A stretch of 64,000 nt of DNA from Devosia sp. Root413D1 (GCF_001425235.1 NZ_LMEA01000008.1:434001-498000); one strand, 5' to 3'; shown: positions 1 through 8,503, counted from the first letter of the stretch. Made by a program: numbers and translations. The notes: a model not told the origin generated them from the sequence alone.

Positions 1-437
1 AGCGCCCGCTCGAGCGTCGGCAGCGCCGCGTAGAACACTGCCGTTTTGGTCAGCTCGCTCGCTGCCCGGTGGTCCTTGTGCCAGCTGCCCTGCCAGTGGG
101 TGATCACCACCTCGGGCTTCAACTCACGCAGCACATCACACACCGCCAGCGCCGTGGCGTCGTCGCTGGGCAGAAATCCGTCCGGCAGCTCGAGGCTGCG
201 CCAGCTTATGCCCAGCCGCTCGGCGGCCGCGCTTGCCTCACTCCGCTTCTGCTCGGCATAGAGTGGAGGCGCGAGGCAGCGGTGGCCCTGCTCGCCCATA
301 GTCAGGTGCAGGAACGTCACCTCGGCTCCACGCGCCGCTGCGACGAAGGCAAGCGGCCCGGCAATCACTTCGGCGTCGAAGGCATGCGCCCCGACCACGA
401 GAATGCGCTTACTGGCGTAGACCTGGGCTTCGATCAT
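1..437 (-). CDS. PIG-L/LmbE family deacetylase (C-terminus off window)
   Basis: Predicted metal-dependent deacetylase of the PIG-L/LmbE family, which removes acetyl groups from N-acetylated sugars or related small molecules. About 145 N-terminal residues are present; the rest lies beyond base 1. A hydrophobic strand runs into GAHAFDAE, the position of the family's AHPDDE metal motif, with the first Asp replaced, and HKDHRA follows near residue 128 as the second metal/catalytic cluster. ATG at 437 overlaps the stop of the upstream permease (ATGA), so it is translationally coupled to the importer. That context suggests it acts on the imported sugar; the substrate is unknown. Confidence 0.82.
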   Translation of the reverse strand, partial: MIEAQVYASKRILVVGAHAFDAEVIAGPLAFVAAARGAEVTFLHLTMGEQGHRCLAPPLYAEQKRSEASAAAERLGISWRSLELPDGFLPSDDATALAVCDVLRELKPEVVITHWQGSWHKDHRAASELTKTAVFYAALPTLERA

Positions 438-1264
438 TTCACGGCTCCCGACGCTGCGGCGCCTTCGCGGATCTGGCGCGCCAACAGCAGATACATCGCC
501 AGCACCGGGGCAAGCGAGATGCCCAATGAGGCAAACACCATGCCCCAGTCGGTGCGGAACTGCCCGACGAAACCGGTGATCGCCAGCGGCACCGTCTTGA
601 GGTTGTTGTCGAAGATGAAGATCAGCGGGAAGAAGAAGTCGTTCCACACCGCGATGGTGGTGAAGATGGCGACGATCGACACCGCCGGCGCCACCACCGG
701 CAGGATGATGCTGAACAGGATGCGCAACTCGCCCGCTCCATCCAGCCGCGCTGCCTCCTCCAGCTCGCGCGGCAGCACCCGCATGAAGTTGGCGAAGATG
801 AAGATGGCGAACGGAATGCGGATCGCGACATAGACCGAGATCAGCCCGAGGTGGCTGTCCAGCAGCTCGAGGTCGCGCATCAGCGTGAACAACTCCACCG
901 AGGCGAGGCGGATCGGCAGCATGATGCCGGCAAGAAACAGCGCCAACATCCAGACGCCCCATTTGAGGCCGTAGCGGCTCAGCGGATAGGCCGCCATCGC
1001 CGCAACGACGATGGTGACGATCACCGCGCCGCCGGTGACGATGAGGCTGTTGATCAGGTTGCGGCCGAGGTCGGCGCGCTGCCAGGCGTTGATGAAATTG
1101 TCGAAGCTGAGGTTCTGCGGCAGCCCCAGCGGATCGGCATAGATCTGCTGCGTGGTTTTGAAACACGACACTACCAGCGCATAGAGCGGCAGCAGTACCA
1201 CGACGGTCCAGCCGAGCAGCACCAACCAGCGCGGCAGGCGGGAGAGGAAACCTGCGGGCGTCAT
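434..1264 (-). CDS. ABC sugar transporter permease, MalG type
   Basis: Inner-membrane permease of a CUT1-type carbohydrate ABC importer, 276 residues, about six hydrophobic helices. The EAA loop that contacts the ATPase is visible as EEAARLDGAGE followed by ILP. The ATG at 1264 is chosen because it overlaps the stop of the partner permease (ATGA) and gives the usual MalG length; upstream in-frame sequence lies inside the partner gene. It is third in the operon binding protein, permease, permease, deacetylase. No ATPase gene is in the operon, so a shared MsmK/UgpC-type ATPase elsewhere is inferred. Confidence 0.92.
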   Translation of the reverse strand: MTPAGFLSRLPRWLVLLGWTVVVLLPLYALVVSCFKTTQQIYADPLGLPQNLSFDNFINAWQRADLGRNLINSLIVTGGAVIVTIVVAAMAAYPLSRYGLKWGVWMLALFLAGIMLPIRLASVELFTLMRDLELLDSHLGLISVYVAIRIPFAIFIFANFMRVLPRELEEAARLDGAGELRILFSIILPVVAPAVSIVAIFTTIAVWNDFFFPLIFIFDNNLKTVPLAITGFVGQFRTDWGMVFASLGISLAPVLAMYLLLARQIREGAAASGAVK

Positions 1265-2196
1265 GGCTGCACCGTCGCGCGGTCGAAGGCGCGCAGCAGC
1301 AGCAGCGTGCCGACGCTCAGCAGCAGGAACAGCATGGTGCCGAGCGCCAGCGCCAGCCCGATATCGGTAATGCCCACCGCGCCCTCGGCGCCGAACGCCA
1401 GGCGGTAGAAATAGGTGACGAGCGTGTCGGTCGAGAAGTTCGGGTTCCCCTGCACACCCTGCATCACATAGACGATGTCGAACTGGTTGAAGGTGTTGAT
1501 GAAGCTCAGCGTCGTCACCGAGGAGATCGATGGCACCAGCAGCGGCAGCGCCACCGTGGTCAGCATGCGGGTGGAACCGGCGCCGTCGAGCTTGGCGGCC
1601 TCGAACACCTCGTAGGAGATCTGGCGCAGCCCGGCGGTGAAGATCAGCACCGGCAGGCCCATCCAGTTCCACGCATCGATGGCGATCAGCACCCACAGCG
1701 CCCAGCCGGAATCGCCCAGTACCGTCAACCGGCCCTCATGCAGGCCAAGCCCGTTGAGCATCCATTCGACCACGCCGTTCGGCGCCAGCAGCAGCCGCCA
1801 CAGCGCGCCGACGATCACCGGGCTCAAAACCGCGGGAAAAAAGAACACCGATTGGAAAAAGCTCGCGCCTTTCCGCGACCAGAACAGCAGGTAGGCGAGG
1901 ATCAGCCCAAAGCCGTTCTGGAACAGCATGATGCCGAAGAACCAGGCCACGTTGTGCCAGAGCGCCCCGAACAGCTTCTCCGAATTTGGAAAAGTGAACA
2001 GCCGCAGGTAGTTGTCGAACCCCGAGAAATCGAGCTGGCGCAGCCCGCGCCACTCGAACAGGCTGCCCCACAGCGAGGTCAGCAGCGGGTAGAGCACGAA
2101 CAGCCCGTAGATCAGCAGCGCCGGCAGCACGAAGCCGAGCGCGGCAAGGTGCCGTGACAGCCTGGCGGGTTCGGTGCGGTTGGCGGCGTCGCTCAT
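1261..2196 (-). CDS. ABC sugar transporter permease, MalF type
   Basis: First permease of the importer, 311 residues, with a cytoplasmic N-terminus, then about six membrane segments. The EAA motif is EAAKLDGAGS with LPLLVPS following. It lies 67 bases after the binding-protein gene and overlaps the next permease by four bases, the common layout of CUT1 sugar importers. Substrate cannot be read from the sequence. Confidence 0.92.
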   Translation of the reverse strand: MSDAANRTEPARLSRHLAALGFVLPALLIYGLFVLYPLLTSLWGSLFEWRGLRQLDFSGFDNYLRLFTFPNSEKLFGALWHNVAWFFGIMLFQNGFGLILAYLLFWSRKGASFFQSVFFFPAVLSPVIVGALWRLLLAPNGVVEWMLNGLGLHEGRLTVLGDSGWALWVLIAIDAWNWMGLPVLIFTAGLRQISYEVFEAAKLDGAGSTRMLTTVALPLLVPSISSVTTLSFINTFNQFDIVYVMQGVQGNPNFSTDTLVTYFYRLAFGAEGAVGITDIGLALALGTMLFLLLSVGTLLLLRAFDRATVQP

Positions 2197-2263
2197 CGTG
2201 CGGGGGGTCCGGAGGAGGGGAGGGCGGCCCGCCTGGGCGGGCCGCCGACAAACCTAGCTGTCG

Positions 2264-3514
2264 TTACGGCTTGGGCTTGAACCAGGTGCTGACCGCCGCA
2301 TTGACGTCGGCGGCGAGCTTTTCGGGCGTGATGTTGCCCTCGACCATGTCGATCACTTCGGCCTGGATCACCGACGAGGCCGTCGGGGTTTGCCAGCGGT
2401 AGCCGACGAGGCTGAGATAGGGCGTGGTATTGCCCTGCATCGCGATCATCGCCTTGAGCACCGGATCTTCCGAGGTCACATCGGGACGGGCCGCCGGCCA
2501 GCCAAGCTCGTCGGCGAACAGCTGCGCAAACTCGGGCGAAGCGATGAAGTTCAGCACCTTGGTCGCCGCTTCCTTCTTCTCGCTGTCGGCCACCAACCCG
2601 TACGAGCCATCCGAGAAGGCCGCGACCAGCGGCTTGTCGGTGGCGGCATCAGCGGGGAACGCGAATACCGAGAACTTCAGGTCCGGGTTCTGCGCCTTGA
2701 AGCTGCCATTCTCCCATGAACCGCCGAAGAACATCGCGGCCTGGCCGTTGATGAACTGCTGCGTCGAGGTGGTGTAGTCGATGCCGGCAAAACCATCCGA
2801 ATAGTAGGGCTTCAGCTCGGCGAAGCGCTTCAGCGTGGCGATGAAGCGCGGGTCCTCGAAGCTCGCCTTGCCCGACATCATCTCGCCGTAGAAGTCGGCG
2901 CCGTAAATGGTCGGGCCGATCATGCCGACGCCAATCTCGAGCGCCCAGGCCGAGCCCTGCGCCCCGCCACTGGCGATCGGCGTGACACCGGCGGCCTTCA
3001 GCTTCTCGCAGGCTGCGAGGAACTCGGCGTAAGTGGTCGGTACCGCAATGCCATTCGCCTCGAACAGGGCGGTGTTGTAGAACACGCCAAGCACCGGCAC
3101 CGAGTACGGCACGCCGTAGAACTTGCCGTCGGCAACACTGATCACGCCACCGGTGGCGGTCTCAGGCATCTCGGCAATAGCCGGCACGCTGTCATTCAGC
3201 GGCTCGAGATAGCCGGCCTCGACCAGCGGCTGCAGCTCGCCATAGGCCTTGAGCTGGGCGATGTCGGGGCCCTTGCCGCCGCGCAGCGCCGTGGCCAGCC
3301 GGTTCTGGTAGTCGGCATCGGGCGTGAACTGCAGGTCCACCTTGATATCGGGGTTGGCCGCCTCGAAGGCCGCGAAAATGCGGCCCATGGCAGCCTGGTC
3401 CTCGGTGCGCCAGCTCCACAGCTTGACGGTTTCCTCGGCGGCGGCAAAGGACATGAACGGGGTGCTGGCGGCGAGCGCCAACCCGATGGCGAATAGTCTG
3501 CGAGACAACGGCAT
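2264..3514 (-). CDS. Extracellular sugar-binding protein of ABC importer
   Basis: Periplasmic solute-binding protein of family 1 (MalE-like), 416 residues. The N-terminus is a Sec signal peptide (MPLSRR, a hydrophobic core, cleavage probably after SFAAA). The mature start EETVKLWSW, the GKGPDIAQL stretch and the GKFYGVPY strand are typical of the family. A purine-rich AGGGAG lies just upstream of the ATG. It begins the operon, whose control region is 3515-3643 and includes the palindrome at 3607-3628. The ligand is unknown; the deacetylase at the operon's end hints at an N-acetylated sugar. Confidence 0.93.
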   Translation of the reverse strand: MPLSRRLFAIGLALAASTPFMSFAAAEETVKLWSWRTEDQAAMGRIFAAFEAANPDIKVDLQFTPDADYQNRLATALRGGKGPDIAQLKAYGELQPLVEAGYLEPLNDSVPAIAEMPETATGGVISVADGKFYGVPYSVPVLGVFYNTALFEANGIAVPTTYAEFLAACEKLKAAGVTPIASGGAQGSAWALEIGVGMIGPTIYGADFYGEMMSGKASFEDPRFIATLKRFAELKPYYSDGFAGIDYTTSTQQFINGQAAMFFGGSWENGSFKAQNPDLKFSVFAFPADAATDKPLVAAFSDGSYGLVADSEKKEAATKVLNFIASPEFAQLFADELGWPAARPDVTSEDPVLKAMIAMQGNTTPYLSLVGYRWQTPTASSVIQAEVIDMVEGNITPEKLAADVNAAVSTWFKPKP

Positions 3515-3606
3515 CTATCAAAGAGCTCCCTGGACTCATTGGGTGAGATCGGCGGAACGCAAACCGACCCGGAAAGCTAAGCAGCAATGCTGGAGCAGGT
3601 AAAGAG

Positions 3607-3628
3607 GTTATAACGTCATTTCGTTATA
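3607..3628. promoter_or_regulatory. Palindromic operator candidate, ABC operon 1
   Basis: A perfect 7-base inverted repeat, TATAACG-TCATTT-CGTTATA (3609-3628), lies upstream of the binding-protein gene that starts at 3514. The 13 bases GTTATAACGTCAT (3607-3619) recur, on the opposite strand, upstream of the second sugar operon (within 6975-6990). The shared core suggests one repressor or activator controls both; no regulator gene is next to either operon. Confidence 0.6.
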
Positions 3629-3643
3629 TCCACTGCCGGCCGC

Positions 3644-4519
3644 TCAGCCCTTCACCCCCGAACTGACGACGGAATCGACGAAAAAGCGCTGCAGGATCAC
3701 GAACAGCAGCACCGGCGGCAGCACCGCGAGTGTGGCTCCGGCCATCACCAGGCCGGTATTCATGGCGCCGCGGTTGTAGCTCAGCAGCCGCGAGAGCGAG
3801 ATGACGATCGGGTACTGGTCGGCACTCCCCTGCAGCACCGTCAGTGGCCAGAGATAGCTGTTCCAGTGGTAGACGAAGGCGAACAGCACCAGCGCTGCGA
3901 TAGCCGGCATCACCGCTGGGGTGACGATCTGGAACAGCACCCGCAGCTCCGACGCGCCGTCGACCCGCGCCGCCTCGATCAACTCATCGGGCACGCCCTT
4001 GATGAATTGCCGCATCAGGAAAATGCCGAAGGCATTGGCGAGGTTGGGGACGATCACCCCGGCGAGGCTGGCGTTGAGCCCGAGATAGCCGGTGATCCGA
4101 TAGAGCGGGATCAGCGTCACGATCGGCGGCAGGAACATCGTCGCGATCAGCAGCGCGAACAGTGCTTCCTTGTAGCGGAACTCGTACTTGGCGAAGGCGT
4201 ATCCGGCCATCAGGCTGGTGACGATGATGGCGGTCGTGGTCACCACCGCGATCACCGCCGAGTTGAGGAATGAGCGCCCGAGGCTCACCACTTCGGCCAC
4301 CTGCGTATAGGCGTCGAGGTTGGGCGCGCCGGGCAGCCATACCGGCGGCACCTGCATCGTCTCCTGCGGCGTCTTCAGGCTGGTGAGGATCATCCAGGCT
4401 AATGGAAACGCTGCGATCACTGCCACGACGATGATCACCAGCACCAGCACTGCGCTGGCCGGCGTCGCCTTGAAGCGCGGGCCCTCGAGCCGGCGGCGGT
4501 CTGCAATTGCGGTGGTCAT
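3644..4519 (-). CDS. ABC sugar transporter permease, MalG type (operon 2)
   Basis: Second permease of the second importer, 291 residues, six predicted helices after a short N-terminal arm. The ATPase-contacting EAA loop reads EAARVDGASELR, followed by a conserved Pro-rich turn (TPAVMPA). Its ATG overlaps the stop of the upstream permease by four bases. It is the last gene of operon 2 and ends just beyond the regulatory region of operon 1. No ATPase gene is present. Confidence 0.92.
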   Translation of the reverse strand: MTTAIADRRRLEGPRFKATPASAVLVLVIIVVAVIAAFPLAWMILTSLKTPQETMQVPPVWLPGAPNLDAYTQVAEVVSLGRSFLNSAVIAVVTTTAIIVTSLMAGYAFAKYEFRYKEALFALLIATMFLPPIVTLIPLYRITGYLGLNASLAGVIVPNLANAFGIFLMRQFIKGVPDELIEAARVDGASELRVLFQIVTPAVMPAIAALVLFAFVYHWNSYLWPLTVLQGSADQYPIVISLSRLLSYNRGAMNTGLVMAGATLAVLPPVLLFVILQRFFVDSVVSSGVKG

Positions 4520-5412
4520 GCGGATTTCGTCTCCCGCGAACGGGCGAAGGCGAACAGCAGCGCGATCGCCACGACCAGCGCCAGCATCAGCGTCACCGCC
4601 ATGGCCGAGCCGAGCCCGCCCTGCGCCCTTTCGATGCCGACGCGGCGGATGTGATAGGTGAGGACGTTGGTGGCATTCACTGGCCCGCCCTGGGTGATCA
4701 GCGCCACCGGCTCGAACACCTGCACCGCGTTGATGATGGCGATCACCGACGAGAACAGCAGCGTATTTCCGAGCAGTGGCAGGGTGATCGAGAAGAAGCG
4801 CTGGATCGGGTTGGCGCCGTCGATCTTGGCCGCCTCGTAGAGCGAATCCGGGATCTGCGTCAGCCCTGCGACCGCCAGTACGGTGAAGTAGCCCACCTGC
4901 TGCCAGACATTGAGGATGACGATCGCGAACAGCGCCGTCTGCGGCGCACTCAGCCAGGTCTGCGGCGGGATACCGACCCAGCCGAGGATCTGGTTCAGAG
5001 GCCCCTCGGTCGGCGAGTAGAGCTTTGAGAACACCAGCGCTACCGCGATCATCGGCACCATGTAGGTCGAGAACAGCACGGTGCGGAGGAACACCCCGCC
5101 TGGCGCGATCTTCTGGTGCACCAGCAGCCCCAGCAGCACCGACAGCGGCAGGATGATCGCCACCGAGCCCACGGTGTAGAGCGCGGTGTTGACCAGCGCC
5201 GCCTTGAAATCGCGGCCCACCGAGTTGCTGGCGAAGATATCGATGAAGTTCTGTACGCCGACGAACGTCGCCGTCTCGAACCCGGTCTGCGTCGACCAGT
5301 TCTGAAAGCTGAGCCAGATCGTCAGCAGCATCGGGATGATGATGAAAACTGCCAGCAACCCGGTCGCGGGCGCCAGCATGAAGACCGCTGATCGGTGCTG
5401 AGTGTTGGTCAT
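4516..5412 (-). CDS. ABC sugar transporter permease, MalF type (operon 2)
   Basis: First permease of the second importer, 298 residues from the ATG at 5412. A longer in-frame reading exists, but its extra N-terminus is encoded by the palindromic repeat at 5454-5586 and looks non-coding. From MTNTQHRSAVFML the first membrane helix begins at about residue 12, as in the family. EAA motif: EAAKIDGANP, then LPLLGNT. It is separated from its binding-protein gene by about 210 bases holding the repeat, which could lower permease expression relative to the binding protein. Confidence 0.92.
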   Translation of the reverse strand: MTNTQHRSAVFMLAPATGLLAVFIIIPMLLTIWLSFQNWSTQTGFETATFVGVQNFIDIFASNSVGRDFKAALVNTALYTVGSVAIILPLSVLLGLLVHQKIAPGGVFLRTVLFSTYMVPMIAVALVFSKLYSPTEGPLNQILGWVGIPPQTWLSAPQTALFAIVILNVWQQVGYFTVLAVAGLTQIPDSLYEAAKIDGANPIQRFFSITLPLLGNTLLFSSVIAIINAVQVFEPVALITQGGPVNATNVLTYHIRRVGIERAQGGLGSAMAVTLMLALVVAIALLFAFARSRETKSA

Positions 5413-5453
5413 ACGGTTTTTGGTTCTACTCGAAGTGGCGGTGGTTGTGGCCG

Positions 5454-5586
5454 CCCCCACCCTTGATCCCTCCCCACAAGGGGGAGGGAGACGACTGATG
5501 GCAAGGCACGAGCTCGGCAGTTCTTGCGCCTCCCTCCCCCTCAGGGCGCTACCGCGTCCCTTGTGGGGATGGAATGAGGGTGGGGG
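5454..5586. repeat. C/G-tract palindromic element A
   Basis: An imperfect inverted repeat of about 29 bases per arm. The left arm starts CCCCCACCCTTGATCCCTCC; the right arm ends GAGGGTGGGGG. About 75 bases separate the arms, and the left part also folds locally (CTCCCC-ACAA-GGGGGAG). It is the most diverged of three copies in the window (others at 17981 and 38781), all preceded by a GGTGG(C/T)TGTGG block. It sits inside operon 2, between binding-protein and permease genes. Confidence 0.8.
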
Positions 5587-5624
5587 TGGCAACACGCTCC
5601 GACGCGCGTTGCCACCCCAGGGCG

Positions 5625-6920
5625 TTACTTAGCGTTACGCTCGAGGATCTCGGTCGCGTCGGCCTGGGCCGTCGCCTGCGCATCGGCGGCCGAGAGCTGG
5701 CCGAACTGCATGGCTTCCAGCGTCTTCTGCAGCGATTCCGAGAACTCCTGCCCGCCCAGCACCACCGGGAACGGCTTGGCATTGGCCAGCGTGCCGGTAT
5801 AGCCGGCGAGGAACGGATCGCTCGACAGCCGCTCGGCGAACGCCGTGCCGTCAGAGGTACGCGACGGCAGGATGCCCATCGACATCAGGATATCGCCCAT
5901 CGCCGAGGCGCCGGTCGGACCCGAGTCCGGCCCGTTGAGCCAGTTGAGGAAATCCCAGGCCGCAGCCTGCTCCTCGGCCGAAGCCTTGGCATTGACCACG
6001 GTCATCCACGAGTAGGAGATCGAGCGGGCGGTATCGCCCGACGGTCCGACCGGGATCGGGGCCGTGGCGATATCGGCGAAGTTGTCGCCCATGCCGGCCT
6101 TCAGCGCCGATTCCCACCAGTTCGCCATGATGATCATGCCGGTCTTGCCGGACACGAAACTGTCGAGGAACGGTCCGGTGGTGTTGGCGTCGGCCGTGGC
6201 CATCGCCGGGTCCGAGTAGCCCGATTTGATCAGCTTCTCGTAAAGCTCGAAGGTCTGCTTGGCCGCCTCGCTGTCGAGCACCGGCTTGCCGTCGACCACC
6301 AGGTCGCCGCCGTTCGAAACCAAGAGCGACGAGAACGGGTGGAGGACGCCCGCCGCCCACGAGTTGATCAGCCCGAAGCCTTGCTGGCCCTTGGATTTGT
6401 CGGTCAGCTTCTCGGCTGCGGCGAGGAACTCGTCCCAGGTCTTGGGCGCCTCGGTGATCCCGGCAGCTTCGAACAGCTTCTTGTTGTAGTTGAGCGCATA
6501 GACGTCGATCTCGTTCGGGATGCCGTAGAGCGTGCCGCCGATAGAAGCCGCCCCGATCACGCCGGCCGGCCAGTTGGCCTTGGTGTCGGCGGCGATAGCG
6601 TCCGGCACCGCTGCGACCAGCTGGTCCTTGGCGAGATCCGGCAGCCAGGCATCATAGATGCCGGCAATGGTCGCCCCGCCGGCGCCGCCGCCCGAAGTGC
6701 GGAGCGTCGTCAAGAGGTCGCCGAACGGCACGGCGCGGACGGTGATTTTGGTATCGGGGTGCGCCTGCGTGTAGGTCGCGGCGGCCGCCTCCAGCTTGGC
6801 CACCGTATCCGGTGCCCAATGGGTGAGGAACGACACATCCGCGGCCTGGACCAGTGCGGTGCTCGAAAGCAGGACCGCGACCGCCCCCGCGGAGCGCGTG
6901 AAAGCCTGGAACAGCTGCAT
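5625..6920 (-). CDS. Extracellular sugar-binding protein of ABC importer (operon 2)
   Basis: Periplasmic binding protein, 431 residues. ATG at 6920 is preceded by AGGGAGAA at good distance. It starts with a signal peptide (MQLFQAF, hydrophobic core, likely cleavage at VQAAD). The mature protein shows family-1 features: FLTHWAP near the start, a GIYDAWLPDL segment, GTLYGIPNEIDV, and a Trp-rich hinge (MANWWES). It is the first gene of the second importer operon. It is not closely similar to the binding protein at 2264-3514, so the two systems probably take different sugars although they share an operator core. Confidence 0.93.
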   Translation of the reverse strand: MQLFQAFTRSAGAVAVLLSSTALVQAADVSFLTHWAPDTVAKLEAAAATYTQAHPDTKITVRAVPFGDLLTTLRTSGGGAGGATIAGIYDAWLPDLAKDQLVAAVPDAIAADTKANWPAGVIGAASIGGTLYGIPNEIDVYALNYNKKLFEAAGITEAPKTWDEFLAAAEKLTDKSKGQQGFGLINSWAAGVLHPFSSLLVSNGGDLVVDGKPVLDSEAAKQTFELYEKLIKSGYSDPAMATADANTTGPFLDSFVSGKTGMIIMANWWESALKAGMGDNFADIATAPIPVGPSGDTARSISYSWMTVVNAKASAEEQAAAWDFLNWLNGPDSGPTGASAMGDILMSMGILPSRTSDGTAFAERLSSDPFLAGYTGTLANAKPFPVVLGGQEFSESLQKTLEAMQFGQLSAADAQATAQADATEILERNAK

Positions 6921-6964
6921 GTTTGAATTCTCCCTGTGGCGCCAGTGAGCTCTATGCCCGCCTG

Positions 6965-6990
6965 ACGTCATAGAGTTATGACGTTATAAC
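6965..6990. promoter_or_regulatory. Palindromic operator candidate, ABC operon 2
   Basis: Two overlapping palindromes upstream of the binding-protein gene: ACGTCATA-GAGT-TATGACGT (6965-6984, perfect 8-base arms) and GTTATGACGTTATAAC (6975-6990, one mismatched pair). The reverse complement of the second contains GTTATAACGTCAT, identical to 3607-3619 ahead of operon 1. Confidence 0.6.
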
Positions 6991-7235
6991 AACATTGGTC
7001 AAGAGCCATGCCGGAGCTGTGGAAGCGTATGGGTGCGGTGAGGAAAGAGGCGAGGATCTTTGCGCCCGGGCCAGGGCAGGTTCGGCCTTGCCGAAGCGCA
7101 CGCTCTGGAGAGCTGAGTCAGCCCGGCGATGCGGGTCTGAGCGGCCAACAACAGCGCCCCGCGTTGCGCGCCGGGAGACCGCCGTCGGGGCCAGGGGCGA
7201 CAGGCCGGACAAGCCGGCCCATCGCGGATCGTCAA
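6991..7235. other. Intergenic region without a supported gene
   Basis: Sequence between the operon 2 control region and the stop of the next gene. Open frames here on both strands have arginine- and proline-rich compositions typical of GC-rich shadow frames and no ribosome site. I see no gene, RNA or repeat. Confidence 0.5.
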
Positions 7236-7775
7236 TCAGTCGGCGAGCAGCGCGTCGATATACGCTTTGACCGCCGGATCGTCGGACTTGGTGATTGCCG
7301 CCAGCGCCGCATCCCGGTCGCCGACCGCCTCGTCCAGCGCCGCCTGGGCGGCTGCCAGCGCCCGCCCCTCTGGGCTATCCAGCGCTTCGGCCTGCTCTTC
7401 CTCAGTAAGGTCGTCGAAGTCCGGATAGGCGTCGTCGAAGTCAGTCTGCGCGTCGGTCACGGCCTGCTGCAACTCGCCCGACTCCACCGCGGCGTCGAGG
7501 GCCGCATAGGCACGAACCTTGCCGACCATCGATTTGTCGCTGGCATGCGCCAGTCCTTGCTCGGAGGCATGCGCCGCATTGCCGCCGCCGGCCTTGGAGG
7601 CAACGCTGCCGTTGCCATTGCTATTGCTGTTCTCGCTGCCGGCGTTTTCATGCGCCGATTCCGAGTTGCCGGGGCTTTCGGGGCGGCCGGCGGCGACTGC
7701 GCCGCTCAGGTTGGCGGCAACCAGCGGCGACAGGGCGAGCAGCCCGACCAGGGCGAATTTCGACAGTGATTTCAT
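7236..7775 (-). CDS. Secreted acidic protein of unknown function
   Basis: 179 residues from the ATG at 7775, where a clear signal peptide begins (MKSLSKFALVGLLALSPLVA). The mature part has a Gly/Asn/Ser-rich low-complexity segment (about residues 32-62), then a helical, acidic C-terminal half with DAQTDFDDAYPDFDDL and EEEQAEALD stretches. It has no cysteines and no catalytic motif that I recognise. It is probably exported to the periplasm. It is monocistronic, between sugar operon 2 and the pseudogene. Confidence 0.7.
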   Translation of the reverse strand: MKSLSKFALVGLLALSPLVAANLSGAVAAGRPESPGNSESAHENAGSENSNSNGNGSVASKAGGGNAAHASEQGLAHASDKSMVGKVRAYAALDAAVESGELQQAVTDAQTDFDDAYPDFDDLTEEEQAEALDSPEGRALAAAQAALDEAVGDRDAALAAITKSDDPAVKAYIDALLAD

Positions 7776-8034
7776 GAGCGTGGCCTCATCTGCAAAGGGA
7801 TGCCCGTTCCTGCGGGCGGCCCTCTGGTACCACTGGCGCCCTGATCTCCGGCTGAGCTGCCGTGTCAGCACAATTACAGGAAACGGCCGCCCGCCACGCG
7901 GCCCCGCGCCAATTACATGCTAATCGTCCAGAGGCTTACAGGGTTTCGGCAACCCGGGGCTGCCATGCTGACCCGATCCGGACGCCTCACGCACCCAGCG
8001 CTTTCCCGGAGCGCCACGCGTGAGGAGACGCTTG

Positions 8035-8386
8035 ATGCGAGAATTCGCCTGGCCCTTCGTTGCCACTCTCGTCGCCGGCCTGTCGCGCGGCACCCCGGCC
8101 ACCGCCCAGTACTGGAACAACGACCACAACTACGGCTGGCTGCCAGCCCCAATAACCGGAACTTCGATCCGGCGGCCGCGGCCATCAACGCGCTCAACAC
8201 CTCGTTCCCGCGCCGGCGAGGCTACTCCACCCCGATTGATTCAGCCTGATCGACGCCATGGAACGCGGCGATGTCAGAGCCTACTCCACCCACCGGACCC
8301 GCTGCACCGCCCGCTTCGTCACCTACAGCGCCTCCACCGACAGCTATGTCGGCAATGACGGGAGGCTGAAGCGCTGCAGGCTCTAG
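8035..8386 (+). pseudogene. BA14K-like secreted protein, two frameshifts
   Basis: The frame opens with a good ribosome site (GAGGAGA, spacing 5) and ATG at 8035. It encodes a signal-like start (MREFAWPFVATLVAG), TAQYWNNDHNYGW, then loses sense near 8148. Sense resumes in the next frame as NNRNFDPAAAAINALNTS until a stop near 8247, and again in the third frame as LIDAMERGD to CTARFVTYSASTDSYVGNDG, ending at the TAG at 8386. The last part resembles the C-terminal repeat of BA14K-family proteins (C.RF.SYD...TY.G.DG). I read it as a decayed gene; two sequencing indels are the alternative. Confidence 0.6.
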
Positions 8387-8429
8387 GCGCACAGCAGTCG
8401 AAACATCGGCAGTATCAGAAGGAGAGGGC

Positions 8430-8503
8430 TGGCTGGGGAACCTGGATTCGAACCAAGATTGACGGAGTCAGAGTCCGCAGTTCTACCATTGAACTATTCC
8501 CCA
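8430..8503 (-). tRNA. tRNA-Gln (CTG)
   Basis: Minus-strand cloverleaf with acceptor stem TGGGGAA/TTCCCCA, D-arm with AATGGTAGAA, anticodon stem CGGA/TCCG around loop CTCTGAC (anticodon CTG), T-arm GGTTCGAATCC, discriminator G and an encoded CCA at 8430-8432. It reads CAG glutamine codons. It stands alone between the BA14K remnant and ppx. Confidence 0.96.

Noticed and set aside
5413-5595. N-terminal extension of the operon 2 permease
   Set aside because: Encoded by a palindromic repeat, no membrane or signal features, and the downstream ATG gives the normal family length.
7008-7769. Long plus-strand open frame over the secreted protein gene
   Set aside because: Arg/Gly-rich shadow composition and no ribosome site; the minus-strand protein has a clear signal peptide.
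8430-8503. tRNA-Gln as an integration site with a genomic island
   Set aside because: No integrase and no repeated tRNA 3' end within the window.
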